Position numbers and translations under genes: made by a program. Shown piece by piece: positions 45,632 to 53,945 of a DNA stretch of 64,000 nucleotides (the first letter of the stretch is position 1; every line of letters begins with the position of its first letter). Where the stretch lies: NCBI RefSeq assembly GCF_014650175.1, contig NZ_BMUL01000008.1, forward strand, positions 1 to 64,000, given 5' to 3'. Source of the stretch: Streptomyces termitum (GTDB taxonomy: Bacteria > Actinomycetota > Actinomycetes > Streptomycetales > Streptomycetaceae). Under the pieces are notes generated by a model, which worked only from the letters and a program-made list of their open reading frames with translations, was not told the origin of the DNA and did not search any database.

Positions 45632-45675
45632 GGATTCTGGTCTGGACCATCAGAAATGGTCAAGTCCTTGACCAT
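45632..45675 (-). promoter_or_regulatory. promoter with DasR-like site and a 20-bp perfect palindrome
   Basis: On the minus strand TTGACC and CAGAAT are 18 nt apart. TGGTCTGGACCA (45638-45649; 11 of 12 core dre bases) overlaps the -10 side. The exact palindrome ATGGTCAAG-tc-CTTGACCAT (45656-45675) covers the -35. Two different repressors may act here. The rest of 45545-45806 holds no gene. Confidence 0.5.
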
Positions 45676-45806
45676 CTCGTTTCTGTCGAGGGCGGGACAA
45701 TCGGAACGGTTACCCCCGGGTACGGGCGAAGAGGACCGGCCCCGCGTCGCGCGCCGCACGCCCCTGGGGCACGGTGGAGGGACCGCACGAGAGGAGTCCG
45801 GCCCCC

Positions 45807-46022
45807 ATGTCGAACCACACCTATCGCGTCACCGAGATCGTCGGCACTTCCACCGAGGGCGTCGACCAGGCCATCCGCAACGGCGTCGAGCGCGCCTCCC
45901 GGACGCTCCGCGGCCTCGACTGGTTCGAGGTCACCCAGGTGCGCGGCCACCTGGTGGACGGGCGGATCGAGCACTACCAGGTGGGCCTGAAGGTCGGTTT
46001 CCGGCTGGACGAGGACGCCTGA
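45807..46022 (+). CDS. dodecin
   Basis: A 71-residue flavin-storage/buffering protein from ATG 45807. The sequence VTEIVGTSTEGVDQAIRNGV, then LDWFEVTQVRGHLVDGRIEH, matches the dodecin fold. The conserved Trp stacks on riboflavin/FMN and Gln45-type residues are present. It forms hollow dodecamers in the cytosol. Monocistronic. Confidence 0.92.
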   Translation: MSNHTYRVTEIVGTSTEGVDQAIRNGVERASRTLRGLDWFEVTQVRGHLVDGRIEHYQVGLKVGFRLDEDA

Positions 46023-46069
46023 CCCGCTCCGGCGGACACCTTACGGCCCCGGGGCCGCGCACGGTCCCG

Positions 46070-46100
46070 GGAGGGCGTACGGCCCGGGTGTACGCCCTCC
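46070..46100. terminator. bidirectional terminator between dodecin and the HAD gene
   Basis: Perfect 11-bp stem GGAGGGCGTAC (46070-46080) / GTACGCCCTCC (46090-46100) with a 9-nt loop, between convergent genes. Confidence 0.65.
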
Positions 46101-46155
46101 GGGCGGCACGAGGCGCCGGTACGCGCGCGTGCCGGCGGGCGGGGACCGGGTCCGG

Positions 46156-46644
46156 TCAGGTCCGGCCCTCGCGCTCCTGGGCGTCGCTCAGCGCCTCGGA
46201 GGAGGCGGCCCAGCGGGCGCGGACGACCGTGAAGCCGGCCTCCTCGGCGGCGTCGCAGACGAGCGCGTCGTCGTCGACCAGCATCCGGACCTCCCGGTCG
46301 GCCGCGAGCCGCCGCAGGATCTCCGTCTTGGTCACCCGGGCGGGCCGGAAGTCGCGGGGCCGCCGCATGTGGAGCGGCCCCTCGGGGAGCCCCTGCGCCG
46401 CGAGCCAGTCCAGGGTGTCCCGGCGGCAGCGCTCGGGGCGGCCCGTGAGGTAGACCACTTCGCACTCCTCTGCGGCGGACCGGCACAGGGCCACCCCCTC
46501 CGCCAGCGGCGGGTCGGCGGGCGCCGCCGCGAAGAACCCGTCCCAGTCGCGCGGGGAGCCCTCCAGGAAGTGCTGCCGGTGGGCGGTCGAGGCGAGCGTG
46601 TTGTCGAGGTCGAAGACGGCCAGCGGCCGGGTGTCCCGTGTCAC
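46156..46644 (-). CDS. HAD-superfamily phosphatase
   Basis: A 162-residue small HAD protein: nucleophile motif FDLDNTLAST at about residues 11-20, VVYLTGRPE (motif II Thr), and DDDAL (motif IV acids). It resembles acid phosphatase/polynucleotide kinase-phosphatase-type HADs. GTG 46644 has no ribosome site, and TAGGCT (minus strand, 46651-46656) lies 6 nt upstream, suggesting a leaderless mRNA. Substrate unknown. Confidence 0.82.
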   Translation of the reverse strand: MTRDTRPLAVFDLDNTLASTAHRQHFLEGSPRDWDGFFAAAPADPPLAEGVALCRSAAEECEVVYLTGRPERCRRDTLDWLAAQGLPEGPLHMRRPRDFRPARVTKTEILRRLAADREVRMLVDDDALVCDAAEEAGFTVVRARWAASSEALSDAQEREGRT

Positions 46645-46751
46645 GGGTCCAGCCTAGGAGCCGCCTCCGACAACCGTCCCGCGCGCTTCCCGGAAGCCGT
46701 GGCGCCCCCGGAGCCGCCCCGGGCCGCCGGCACCCTTTCGGGCGTGAGAAG

Positions 46752-46770
46752 TTAAGTTAGGCTTACCTAA
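46752..46770 (+). promoter_or_regulatory. iron box (DmdR/IdeR operator)
   Basis: TTAAGTTAGGCTTACCTAA matches 17 of 19 positions of the recalled DmdR1 consensus TTAGGTTAGGCTCACCTAA. It lies 35 nt before the DUF2470 gene. Confidence 0.8.
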
Positions 46771-46805
46771 GTAAGCCTTCGCTTCCGCCCTCCCCTGGAG
46801 CACCC

Positions 46806-47510
46806 ATGCGGCTTCGCCCTGCCCGTACCTCGCGACCGACCCCCGCCGAGCGGATGCGGTCGATCATCGCGGTGGCCCCCTCCATGACCGTCGTGGTCGA
46901 CGGCCGCCGGTACGAGGTCCACGGCTCCGGCGGCGCGCCCGCGACGGGCCGCGTCCATCTGCACGACTCCGCCGAGGACTTCGACGGCCGTCACGGGGTG
47001 CCGCGCGTCCCCCTGCGCATCGAGCTGACCGACATCGCCCCCACCCCGGTGCGCGACCGGGTGCGCGCCCGGGTGACGCTCACCGGCCTCGTCGCCGCCC
47101 CCTACGGCCCGGAAAGCACCGAGAGCACCTGCGTGGCGCTCGGCCAGGCGGTCCTGGAGGACGACGAGGGGCGCACGTACGTCCCGGCGGCCCAGCTCAG
47201 GGCCGCGGAGCCCGATCCTCTCGCGGGCTGCGAGGCGGCGATGCTCCATCACCTCGCCGCCGACCACCCGGACCTGGTCACCCGTCTGCTCCGCCTCGCC
47301 GCGTCGCACCTCAAGCGCGACCTCGTCCGGGCCCTGCCGCTCGCGATCGACCGGTACGGGATCACCCTGCGCCTCGAACGCCCCACCACCCAGTACGACC
47401 TGCGACTACCCTTCCCCAGCCCCCTCTCGGACGCCGAGCAGGTCGGCCCCCGCATCCGCTCCCTCCTGAGCACCGCGCGGCGCGCGTCCCACTCCCACCT
47501 GTTCGCCTGA
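46806..47510 (+). CDS. DUF2470-domain protein, iron-regulated
   Basis: A 234-residue protein from ATG 46806 (GGAG upstream). It has a C-terminal DUF2470-type domain (AAMLHHLAADHPDLVTRLLR onward, ending IRSLLSTARRASHS), the domain attached to HugZ-like haem-degrading flavoproteins; the flavin domain itself is not evident. An iron box lies directly upstream, so it is expressed under iron limitation and marks the left end of the siderophore locus. Possible haem/iron utilisation role. Confidence 0.75.
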   Translation: MRLRPARTSRPTPAERMRSIIAVAPSMTVVVDGRRYEVHGSGGAPATGRVHLHDSAEDFDGRHGVPRVPLRIELTDIAPTPVRDRVRARVTLTGLVAAPYGPESTESTCVALGQAVLEDDEGRTYVPAAQLRAAEPDPLAGCEAAMLHHLAADHPDLVTRLLRLAASHLKRDLVRALPLAIDRYGITLRLERPTTQYDLRLPFPSPLSDAEQVGPRIRSLLSTARRASHSHLFA

Positions 47511-47593
47511 GCCGCCGCGCCCGACCGGCCCGGGGCCGGGCGTGACACACGTCACCGCCCGCTCCCGGCGGCGAACGCGACCCACAGAGCAAC

Positions 47594-47612
47594 TAAGGTT
47601 AGCCTTACCTCA
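47594..47612 (+). promoter_or_regulatory. iron box upstream of argC
   Basis: TAAGGTTAGCCTTACCTCA, about 15 of 19 positions of the DmdR1 consensus, 72 nt before the argC start. It puts ornithine synthesis under iron control. Confidence 0.7.
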
Positions 47613-47683
47613 GTTCGAAGCTTCTGGGGCTTCCACAGGTGCGGACGCTCCGCGTTCCCCCCGACAACAGGAGACCGACGAAC

Positions 47684-48724
47684 ATGACTCCACGGGTCGC
47701 CGTGGCCGGAGCCAGTGGCTACGCCGGCGGAGAGATCCTGCGCCTGCTCGCCTCCCATCCCGGGGTGGAGATCGGCGCCGTCACCGCCCGCACCAGCGCG
47801 GGCCGGACGCTCGGAGAGGTCCACCCCCACCTGACCTCCCTGGCCGACCGGGTCCTGGAGGAGACCACGGCGGACACCCTGGCCGGACACGAGGCCGTCC
47901 TCCTCGCCCTGCCGCACGGCCGGTCGGCCGCCCTGGCCGACGCCCTGCCGCCGCACACCCCCGTCATCGACTGCGGCGCCGACTTCCGCCTGCGCGACCC
48001 GGCCGACTGGCGGCGGTTCTACGGCTCCGAGCACGCGGGCAGCTGGCCGTACGGACTCCCCGAACTGCCGGGCGCCCGCGCCGAACTGAGGAACGCCACC
48101 CGTGTCGCCGTGCCCGGCTGCTTCCCGACCGCGGCGACCCTGGCGCTCTTCCCCGCCCATGCCGCCCGCCTGGTGGAGCCCGAGGCCGTCGTCGTCGCGG
48201 CCAGCGGCACCTCCGGGGCCGGCCGGGCGCTCAGGCCCCACCTGCTCGGCGCCGAGGTGATGGGCTCCATGACCCCGTACGGAGTCGGCGGCGGCCACCG
48301 GCACACCCCCGAACTCGTCCAGAACCTCTCCCGGGCGGCCGGCGAGCGCGTCACCGTCTCCTTCACCCCGACCCTGGCCCCCATGCCGCGCGGCATCCTC
48401 GTCACCTGCTCGGCCCGGCTCCGGCCCGGCACGGCCGCCGACGGCGGCGAGGAGGAGGTCCGCGCGGTCTTCGAAGCGGCCTACGCGGACGAGCCGTTCG
48501 TCCGGCTGCTCCCGCCCGGCCGGTGGCCCTCCACGGCCTCGGTGCTCGGCTCCAACACCGCCCTGGTGCAGATCGCCGTGGACCCCGCGGCCCGCCGCCT
48601 CGTCTGCGTCGGCGCCATCGACAACCTCACCAAGGGCACCGCCGGCGGCGCGGTGCAGTGCATGAACCTCGCCCTCGGCCTCCCCGAGGGGCTGGGCCTG
48701 CCCGTGAACGGAACGGCGCCGTGA
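47684..48724 (+). CDS. argC: N-acetyl-gamma-glutamyl-phosphate reductase
   Basis: A 346-residue NADPH-dependent reductase for step 3 of ornithine/arginine synthesis. It has Rossmann start VAVAGASGYAGGEILRLL, catalytic Cys in VAVPGCFPTAA (about residue 145) and His in GGGHRHTPEL. Start ATG 47684 follows AGGAG. It is first of argC-argJ-argB-argD, placed under an iron box and beside an ornithine hydroxylase. It is therefore most likely a pathway-dedicated second copy supplying ornithine to the siderophore. Confidence 0.95.
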   Translation: MTPRVAVAGASGYAGGEILRLLASHPGVEIGAVTARTSAGRTLGEVHPHLTSLADRVLEETTADTLAGHEAVLLALPHGRSAALADALPPHTPVIDCGADFRLRDPADWRRFYGSEHAGSWPYGLPELPGARAELRNATRVAVPGCFPTAATLALFPAHAARLVEPEAVVVAASGTSGAGRALRPHLLGAEVMGSMTPYGVGGGHRHTPELVQNLSRAAGERVTVSFTPTLAPMPRGILVTCSARLRPGTAADGGEEEVRAVFEAAYADEPFVRLLPPGRWPSTASVLGSNTALVQIAVDPAARRLVCVGAIDNLTKGTAGGAVQCMNLALGLPEGLGLPVNGTAP

Positions 48725-48806
48725 GCCGGGGCGGCCGCCCCGCCGCGGCCACGACGAGACCCACGCCCGCGCGCCGCGCGGGCGAAGAAGCGAACGGAGG
48801 GGCACT

Positions 48807-49958
48807 GTGACCGTGACCGCCGCCCAGGGATTCCTCGCGAGCGGCGTGGCCGCCGGGATCAAGGAGTCCGGCGACCCCGACCTCGCCCTGGTGGTGAACC
48901 GGGGACCGTCCCGCGCCGCCGCCGGGGTGTTCACCTCCAACCGGGTCCAGGCCGCGCCGGTCCGCTGGTCCCGGCGCGCGCTCGCCGGCGGACGGCTCGC
49001 CGCCGTCGTCCTCAACTCCGGCGGGGCCAACGCCTGCACGGGCCGCGCGGGCGACCGCGACGCCCTGGCCATGGCCGGGCGGACGGCGGCGGCGCTGGGC
49101 GCGGACCCCGGCGAGGTCGCCGTCTGCTCCACCGGCCTGATCGGCGTCCCCCTGCCCATGGACCGCGTCACGGCCGGCATCGACGCCGCCGCGGACGCCC
49201 TGTCGCCCGCCGGCGGCGCGGACGCGGCCACCGCCATCAGGACGACGGACTCGGTGCGCAAGACCGCCGCGGTCTCCCGGTCCGGCTGGACCGTCGGCGG
49301 CATGGCCAAGGGCGCGGGCATGCTCGCCCCCGGCCTCGCCACCATGCTCGTCGTCCTCACCACCGACGCCGACGCCGACGCCGGGCTGCTCGACTCCGCA
49401 CTGCGCGCCGCCGTGCGCACCACCTTCGACCGGGTCGACTCCGACGGCTGCATGTCCACCAACGACACCGTCCTCCTCCTCGCCTCCGGCGCCTCCGGAC
49501 GGGTGCCCGACGCCGGGGAGTTCACCGACGCCGTGCACACCGTCTGCCGCGACCTGGCGCTCCAGCTGGTCGCGGACGCCGAGGGGGCGTCCAAGGAGAT
49601 CGAGATCACGGTGACCGGCGCGGCCTCCGAGCGGGACGCCGTCACCGTCGGCCGCTCCGTGGCCAGGAACAGTCTCCTCAAGTGCGCGCTGCACGGGGAG
49701 GACCCCAACTGGGGCCGGGTGCTGTCCGCGATCGGCACCACGGACGCCGTCTTCGACCCCGACCGGCTGGACGTGGCGATCAACGGCGTGTGGGTGTGCC
49801 GGGACGGCGCGGCGGGCGAACCGCGCGAGAAGGCCGTCCTCTCCGGCCGCCGGATCACCGTCACGGTCGACCTGCGCGCCGGTGACGCCTCGGCGGTCGT
49901 CTGGACCAACGACCTCACCGCCGCGTACGTCCACGAGAACAGCGCCTACAGCTCATGA
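48807..49958 (+). CDS. argJ: bifunctional ornithine acetyltransferase / N-acetylglutamate synthase
   Basis: A 383-residue protein from GTG 48807 with GGAGG upstream. ArgJ recycles the acetyl group from N-acetylornithine to glutamate and yields free ornithine. The autoproteolytic site is visible in MLAPGLATMLVV, with the nucleophilic Thr at about residue 180. KCALHGEDPNWGR near the C-terminus is also typical. Its stop overlaps argB (ATGA). Confidence 0.95.
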   Translation: MTVTAAQGFLASGVAAGIKESGDPDLALVVNRGPSRAAAGVFTSNRVQAAPVRWSRRALAGGRLAAVVLNSGGANACTGRAGDRDALAMAGRTAAALGADPGEVAVCSTGLIGVPLPMDRVTAGIDAAADALSPAGGADAATAIRTTDSVRKTAAVSRSGWTVGGMAKGAGMLAPGLATMLVVLTTDADADAGLLDSALRAAVRTTFDRVDSDGCMSTNDTVLLLASGASGRVPDAGEFTDAVHTVCRDLALQLVADAEGASKEIEITVTGAASERDAVTVGRSVARNSLLKCALHGEDPNWGRVLSAIGTTDAVFDPDRLDVAINGVWVCRDGAAGEPREKAVLSGRRITVTVDLRAGDASAVVWTNDLTAAYVHENSAYSS

Positions 49959-50878
49959 GCGGCACAGTGGCAAAGGAGACGGTGACGGCGCGGCCGGCCG
50001 GAACAGCGTCCTGGCGCGAGGAGTTGCGGGGCCGCACGGTCGTCGTGAAGTTCGGCGGCAACGCCATGGTGGACGCGTCGCTCCTGGAGGCGTTCGCCCA
50101 GGACGTCGTGACGCTGCGTCAGGCCGGGGCGCAGCCGGTCGTGGTGCACGGCGGCGGCCCCCAGATCAGCTCCATGCTCGACCGGCTGGGCCTGCGAACC
50201 CGCTTCGAGGCCGGTCTGCGGGTGACGACGCCGGAGACCCTCGACGTGGTCCGGATGGTGCTGACGGGGAGCGTCCAGCGCGAACTGGTCGGCGCGATCG
50301 ACGCCCACGGCCCCCTCGCCGTGGGCCTGTCCGGCGAGGACGCGCACACCCTGACCGCCGTCCGGCGCCGGGCCGAGGTCGACGGGCGGCTCGTGGACAT
50401 CGGACTGGTGGGCGAGGTCGTGGCCGTGGCGCCGGGGACCGTACGGGCGCTGCTGCGGGAGGGCCGCGTCCCGGTCGTCTCGCCGACCGCCCGGGGCGAC
50501 GACGGCCAGGTCTACAACGTCAACGCCGACCTCGCGGCCTCGGCCCTGGCGGTCGCGCTCGGCGCCGCCCGGCTCGTCGTCCTCACCGACGTCCCGGGGC
50601 TGTACGCCGACTGGCCGCGCGGCACCGAGGTGATCGAGCGGCTGACGGCCGCCGAACTGGACGCGCTGCTCCCCGGGCTCGCCAGCGGCATGCTGCCGAA
50701 GATGGAGGGCTGCCTGCGGGCCGTCCGGGCGGGCGTCGCCCGCGCCCAGGTGGTCGACGGCCGGGTGCCGCACGCGCTGCTGCGCGGCGTCCGGGCCGAG
50801 AACGGAACCGGTACGACAGTGGTGCCGGACGAGAGCGCCGGGCCGCGACGGCCCGGCGGGAAGAAGGACGACGCATGA
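49955..50878 (+). CDS. argB: acetylglutamate kinase
   Basis: A 307-residue amino-acid kinase (step 2 of ornithine synthesis). It has the phosphate-binding start VVVKFGGNAM, the GGGPQI loop, SGEDAHTL and the C-terminal GMLPKMEGC. It is encoded with ATGA overlaps on both sides. Feedback inhibition by arginine, usual for the housekeeping enzyme, may be relaxed here; this cannot be judged from sequence alone. Confidence 0.95.
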   Translation: MSGTVAKETVTARPAGTASWREELRGRTVVVKFGGNAMVDASLLEAFAQDVVTLRQAGAQPVVVHGGGPQISSMLDRLGLRTRFEAGLRVTTPETLDVVRMVLTGSVQRELVGAIDAHGPLAVGLSGEDAHTLTAVRRRAEVDGRLVDIGLVGEVVAVAPGTVRALLREGRVPVVSPTARGDDGQVYNVNADLAASALAVALGAARLVVLTDVPGLYADWPRGTEVIERLTAAELDALLPGLASGMLPKMEGCLRAVRAGVARAQVVDGRVPHALLRGVRAENGTGTTVVPDESAGPRRPGGKKDDA

Positions 50879-52071
50879 CCCCCGACGGCACGGCCCCGCT
50901 CACCGACCGGTGGCGCGCGGTGATGATGGACACCTACGGCACTCCCCCGCTGGCCCTCGTCAGGGGCGAGGGCAGCACGGTGTGGGACGAGGCCGGGCGC
51001 GCGTACACCGACTTCACCGGCGGAATCGCCGTCAACTCCCTCGGGCACGCCCACCCGGCGCTCGTCGCGGCCGTCCGCGAGCAGGCGGCCCGGCTCGGGC
51101 ACGTGTCGAACCTCTTCGTCTCGGAGCCCGCGGTCGCGCTGGCGGAGCGGCTGCTGTCCCTGCTGGGGCGGCCGGGCCGGGTCTTCTTCTCGAACTCGGG
51201 GGCCGAGGCGGTCGAGACCGCCGTCAAGATCGCCCGGCGGACCGGGCGTCCCCATCTGGTCGCGGCCGAGGGCGGCTTCCACGGGCGGACCCTGGGAGCG
51301 CTGGCCCTCACCGGCCAGCCCGCCAAGCAGGCCCCCTTCCTGCCGCTGCCCGGCGAGGTGACGCACGTCCCCTTCGGCGACGCGGCGGCGCTCCGGGCGG
51401 CCGTCACGGAGCGGACGGCGGCCGTGGTGCTCGAACCGGTCCAGGGCGAGGGCGGCGTTCGGCCCGCCCCCGCGGGCTATCTGCGCGCCGCCCGTGAGAT
51501 CACCCGGACCGCGGGCGCCCTCCTCGTCCTCGACGAGGTGCAGACCGGGATCGGCCGCACCGGCCACTGGTTCGCGCATCAGGCGGACCCCGGCATCGAT
51601 CCCGATGTGGTCGTTCTGGCCAAGGGGCTGGGCGGCGGGCTGCCGATCGGCGCCACGGTCGCCTTCGGGCCGGCCGCCGGGCTGCTGACCCCCGGCCAGC
51701 ACGGCTCCACCTTCGGCGGGAACCCCCTCGCCTGCGCGGCCGGACTGGCCGTCCTGGAGACCGTGGAGAAGGAGGGACTGCTCGACCGCGCCGCGCGGAC
51801 CGGCGAGCGGCTGCGGCGCGGCGTCGAGGCGCTCGGCCACCCCCTGGTCCGCGAGGTGCGGGGCGGGGGGCTGCTGTTGGGCGTCGTCCTCGCCGAGCCG
51901 GTCGCCGAGCGGGTCCGGCGGGCCGCCCAGGACGCCGGCTTCCTGGTGACCACGGCCGGTCCCGGGGTCGTACGGCTGGCGCCCGCCCTGACCCTGCCGG
52001 AGGACCGGGCCGACGCGCTGGTGGCGGCGCTGCCCGGCATCCTCGACGCCTCGGCGGCCGACGGCGCGTGA
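50875..52071 (+). CDS. argD: acetylornithine aminotransferase
   Basis: A 398-residue class III PLP aminotransferase (step 4). It shows the NSGAEAVETAVKIAR block, the Asp in VLDEVQTGIGRTGHWF, the PLP-Lys in VVLAKGLGGGLPIGA and GSTFGGNPLA. It ends the arg set; argF, argG, argH and argR are absent, so the operon stops at ornithine. A 20-bp perfect hairpin follows. Confidence 0.95.
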   Translation: MTPDGTAPLTDRWRAVMMDTYGTPPLALVRGEGSTVWDEAGRAYTDFTGGIAVNSLGHAHPALVAAVREQAARLGHVSNLFVSEPAVALAERLLSLLGRPGRVFFSNSGAEAVETAVKIARRTGRPHLVAAEGGFHGRTLGALALTGQPAKQAPFLPLPGEVTHVPFGDAAALRAAVTERTAAVVLEPVQGEGGVRPAPAGYLRAAREITRTAGALLVLDEVQTGIGRTGHWFAHQADPGIDPDVVVLAKGLGGGLPIGATVAFGPAAGLLTPGQHGSTFGGNPLACAAGLAVLETVEKEGLLDRAARTGERLRRGVEALGHPLVREVRGGGLLLGVVLAEPVAERVRRAAQDAGFLVTTAGPGVVRLAPALTLPEDRADALVAALPGILDASAADGA

Positions 52072-52086
52072 GCCGTACCGACGCCG

Positions 52087-52130
52087 CCCCGGCCGCCCCG
52101 GTCACCTGCGGGTGACCGGGGCGGCCGGGG
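52087..52130. terminator. strong bidirectional terminator after argD
   Basis: Perfect 20-bp stem (52087-52106 with 52111-52130), loop TGCG. A second 8-bp repeat CCAGAACC / GGTTCTGG (52154-52161 with 52175-52182) lies beside it, before the convergent hydroxylase stop. Confidence 0.85.
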
Positions 52131-52192
52131 CGCGCGGTGTGCCGCGGCGTTCTCCAGAACCTCCCGGGGGGGGCGGTTCTGGGGCGGCTGTT

Positions 52193-53545
52193 CTAGAGGG
52201 GTGAGCCGATGCCGTCGGCCACCGGCCGGGGGGTGTCCGGGACGGGTGCCGGGCGGTGGCCGAGGACGGAGTCCAGGATCTCGCCGACCCGGACGGCGGT
52301 GTTGGAGAGCAGGGACGACGTGATGCCGTGGGTGTGCTCGGTGCCGCCCTGGAGGTAGATGCCGCAGCGCAGTTCGGGGTCGGTGGCCAGGCGGTAGTCG
52401 CGGCCGACGAGGAGGCGGCCCTCCGCGTCGTGCCGGCAGTGGTCGGCGATCCGGCCGAGGACTCCCCCGGGGTCGGCGGGGCGGTAGCCCGTCGCGTAGA
52501 CGACGACGTCGGCGTCGAGGAGGGTCTCCTCGCCGGTGACCAGGGAGGTGACGCGGGCCCGGACCCCGGTGTCGTGCTCCTCGATCCCGGTGAGGCGGGA
52601 GACGTTGAGGAAGCGCAGGCGTTCGGCGCCGAGGACCTTCTCCCGGTACGCCTGGCGGTACAGGTCGTCGATGAGCTCGATGTCCACGACGGAGTAGTTG
52701 GTGTTGCCGTGGTACTCCATCAGCTTGCGCTTCACGTCGTCGGGGGCCGTGAAGTACTCGTCGACGGCGGCCGGGTCGAAGATGCGGTTGGCGAAGCCGC
52801 TGTCGTCGGCCGGGCTGTAGCCGTAGCGGGAGAAGACGGCGCAGACCTCGGCGCCGGGGAAGCGGCGGTGGAGGTAGGCGACGTTCTCGGCCGCGCTCTG
52901 TCCGGCGCCGACGACGACGAAGCGGGTGGGGTCGGTGCCGTCGAGCGTGTCGGCCTTCGCGAGGAGTTCGGAGGTGTGCCAGACCCGTCCGGTCCGCTCG
53001 ACGCCCTCGGGCATCCGGGGGCTCAGGCCGGTGCCGATCACGAGGTTCCGGGCGCGGTGGACCACGGTCCCGGTGCCGTACCGGGCGGTGACGTCGAGGT
53101 GTTCGACGATCCCGTCGCGCACCACGGGTTCGACGGAGACGACCTCGTGGCCGTAGGAGACCATGTCGTCGACCTTGGCCGCCGCCCACTCGAAGTAGTC
53201 GTGGAACTCGACGCGGAGCGGGAAGAGGTTCTTGTGGTTGACGAAGTCGATCAGCCGGCCCCTGCTCTGGAGGTAGCAGAGGAAGCTGTACTCGCTGGCC
53301 GGGTTCCGCAGCGTCACCAGGTCCTTGAGGAAGGACACCTGCATCGTGGCGTCGTCGATCAGCATGCCCCGGTGCCAGCCGAAGTCCGGCTGGCGTTCGA
53401 AGAAGTGCGCGGTGACGGCCTCCTCCCTGCCGACCCGGGTGTTGTGCTCGCTCAGAGCTATCGCCATGGCCACATTGGACGGCCCGAAGCCGATGCCTAT
53501 GAGGTCGTGGACCAGAGGGGCGTCGCCAGGAAGGCCCTGAGACAT
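52193..53545 (-). CDS. L-ornithine N5-monooxygenase (siderophore N-hydroxylase)
   Basis: A 450-residue SidA/PvdA/CchB-type flavoprotein from ATG 53545 (GGGAG upstream). The FAD motif is GIGFGPSNVAMA at about residue 17, the NADPH motif VVGAGQSAAENV at about 207, and the ATGYRP motif at about 353. It hydroxylates the side-chain amine of ornithine (lysine is possible) to make the hydroxamate-forming N-OH group. Its partner is the neighbouring arg set; iron boxes lie in its upstream region. Confidence 0.92.
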   Translation of the reverse strand: MSQGLPGDAPLVHDLIGIGFGPSNVAMAIALSEHNTRVGREEAVTAHFFERQPDFGWHRGMLIDDATMQVSFLKDLVTLRNPASEYSFLCYLQSRGRLIDFVNHKNLFPLRVEFHDYFEWAAAKVDDMVSYGHEVVSVEPVVRDGIVEHLDVTARYGTGTVVHRARNLVIGTGLSPRMPEGVERTGRVWHTSELLAKADTLDGTDPTRFVVVGAGQSAAENVAYLHRRFPGAEVCAVFSRYGYSPADDSGFANRIFDPAAVDEYFTAPDDVKRKLMEYHGNTNYSVVDIELIDDLYRQAYREKVLGAERLRFLNVSRLTGIEEHDTGVRARVTSLVTGEETLLDADVVVYATGYRPADPGGVLGRIADHCRHDAEGRLLVGRDYRLATDPELRCGIYLQGGTEHTHGITSSLLSNTAVRVGEILDSVLGHRPAPVPDTPRPVADGIGSPL

Positions 53546-53656
53546 GTCACTCCCATCGTGCGGAACTGCCGCCTGCGAGGCGCGGGAAGGGTCGGGAAAG
53601 AGCGGAAAGAAAGGGACGCGGCACCCGGTCGGATGCCACCGCCATCACGTCGCAAC

Positions 53657-53675
53657 TTAGGTAAGGCTAACCTGA
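53657..53675. promoter_or_regulatory. iron box between the ornithine hydroxylase and the MarR fusion gene
   Basis: TTAGGTAAGGCTAACCTGA matches about 17 of 19 positions of the palindromic iron-box consensus. Confidence 0.8.
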
Positions 53676-53756
53676 TTCAGATCGAGCTGTCGACCAACCC
53701 GACCGGAAGCACGGAATCCGCGCCCCGTGAACTCGCTCGGAAATCAAGGCGCTTGC

Positions 53757-53801
53757 CTTGTTAGGTAAGCCTTGCTTTACTTTAGGTGATCATTCACCCT
53801 A
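53757..53801. promoter_or_regulatory. degenerate second iron box and short inverted repeat
   Basis: TTAGGTAAGCCTTGCTTTA (53761-53779) is a weaker iron-box match, about 13 of 19. GGTGA-tcat-TCACC (53785-53798) lies just beyond it. A GC hairpin AAGGCCC / GGGCCTT (53867-53885) precedes the MarR-fusion start. The remaining sequence from 53546 to 53945 holds no gene. Confidence 0.45.
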
Positions 53802-53945
53802 TCGCGGAGGAATCCCCCTGCGGATCGTCGTGTTCGACCACCGGACACGAGGTCACCGCACCCCGAAAGGCCCTTCCGGGGCCTTCCCATGACACGAGTA
53901 GGTCAGAGACGCCTCACTCGCACCGCGAGCAAGGGACACCCCCCT

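Noticed and set aside
53889..53945. ATG 53889 as start of the MarR fusion
   Set aside because: No ribosome site and a hairpin lies directly before it; GTG 53946 has AAGGGA at good spacing.
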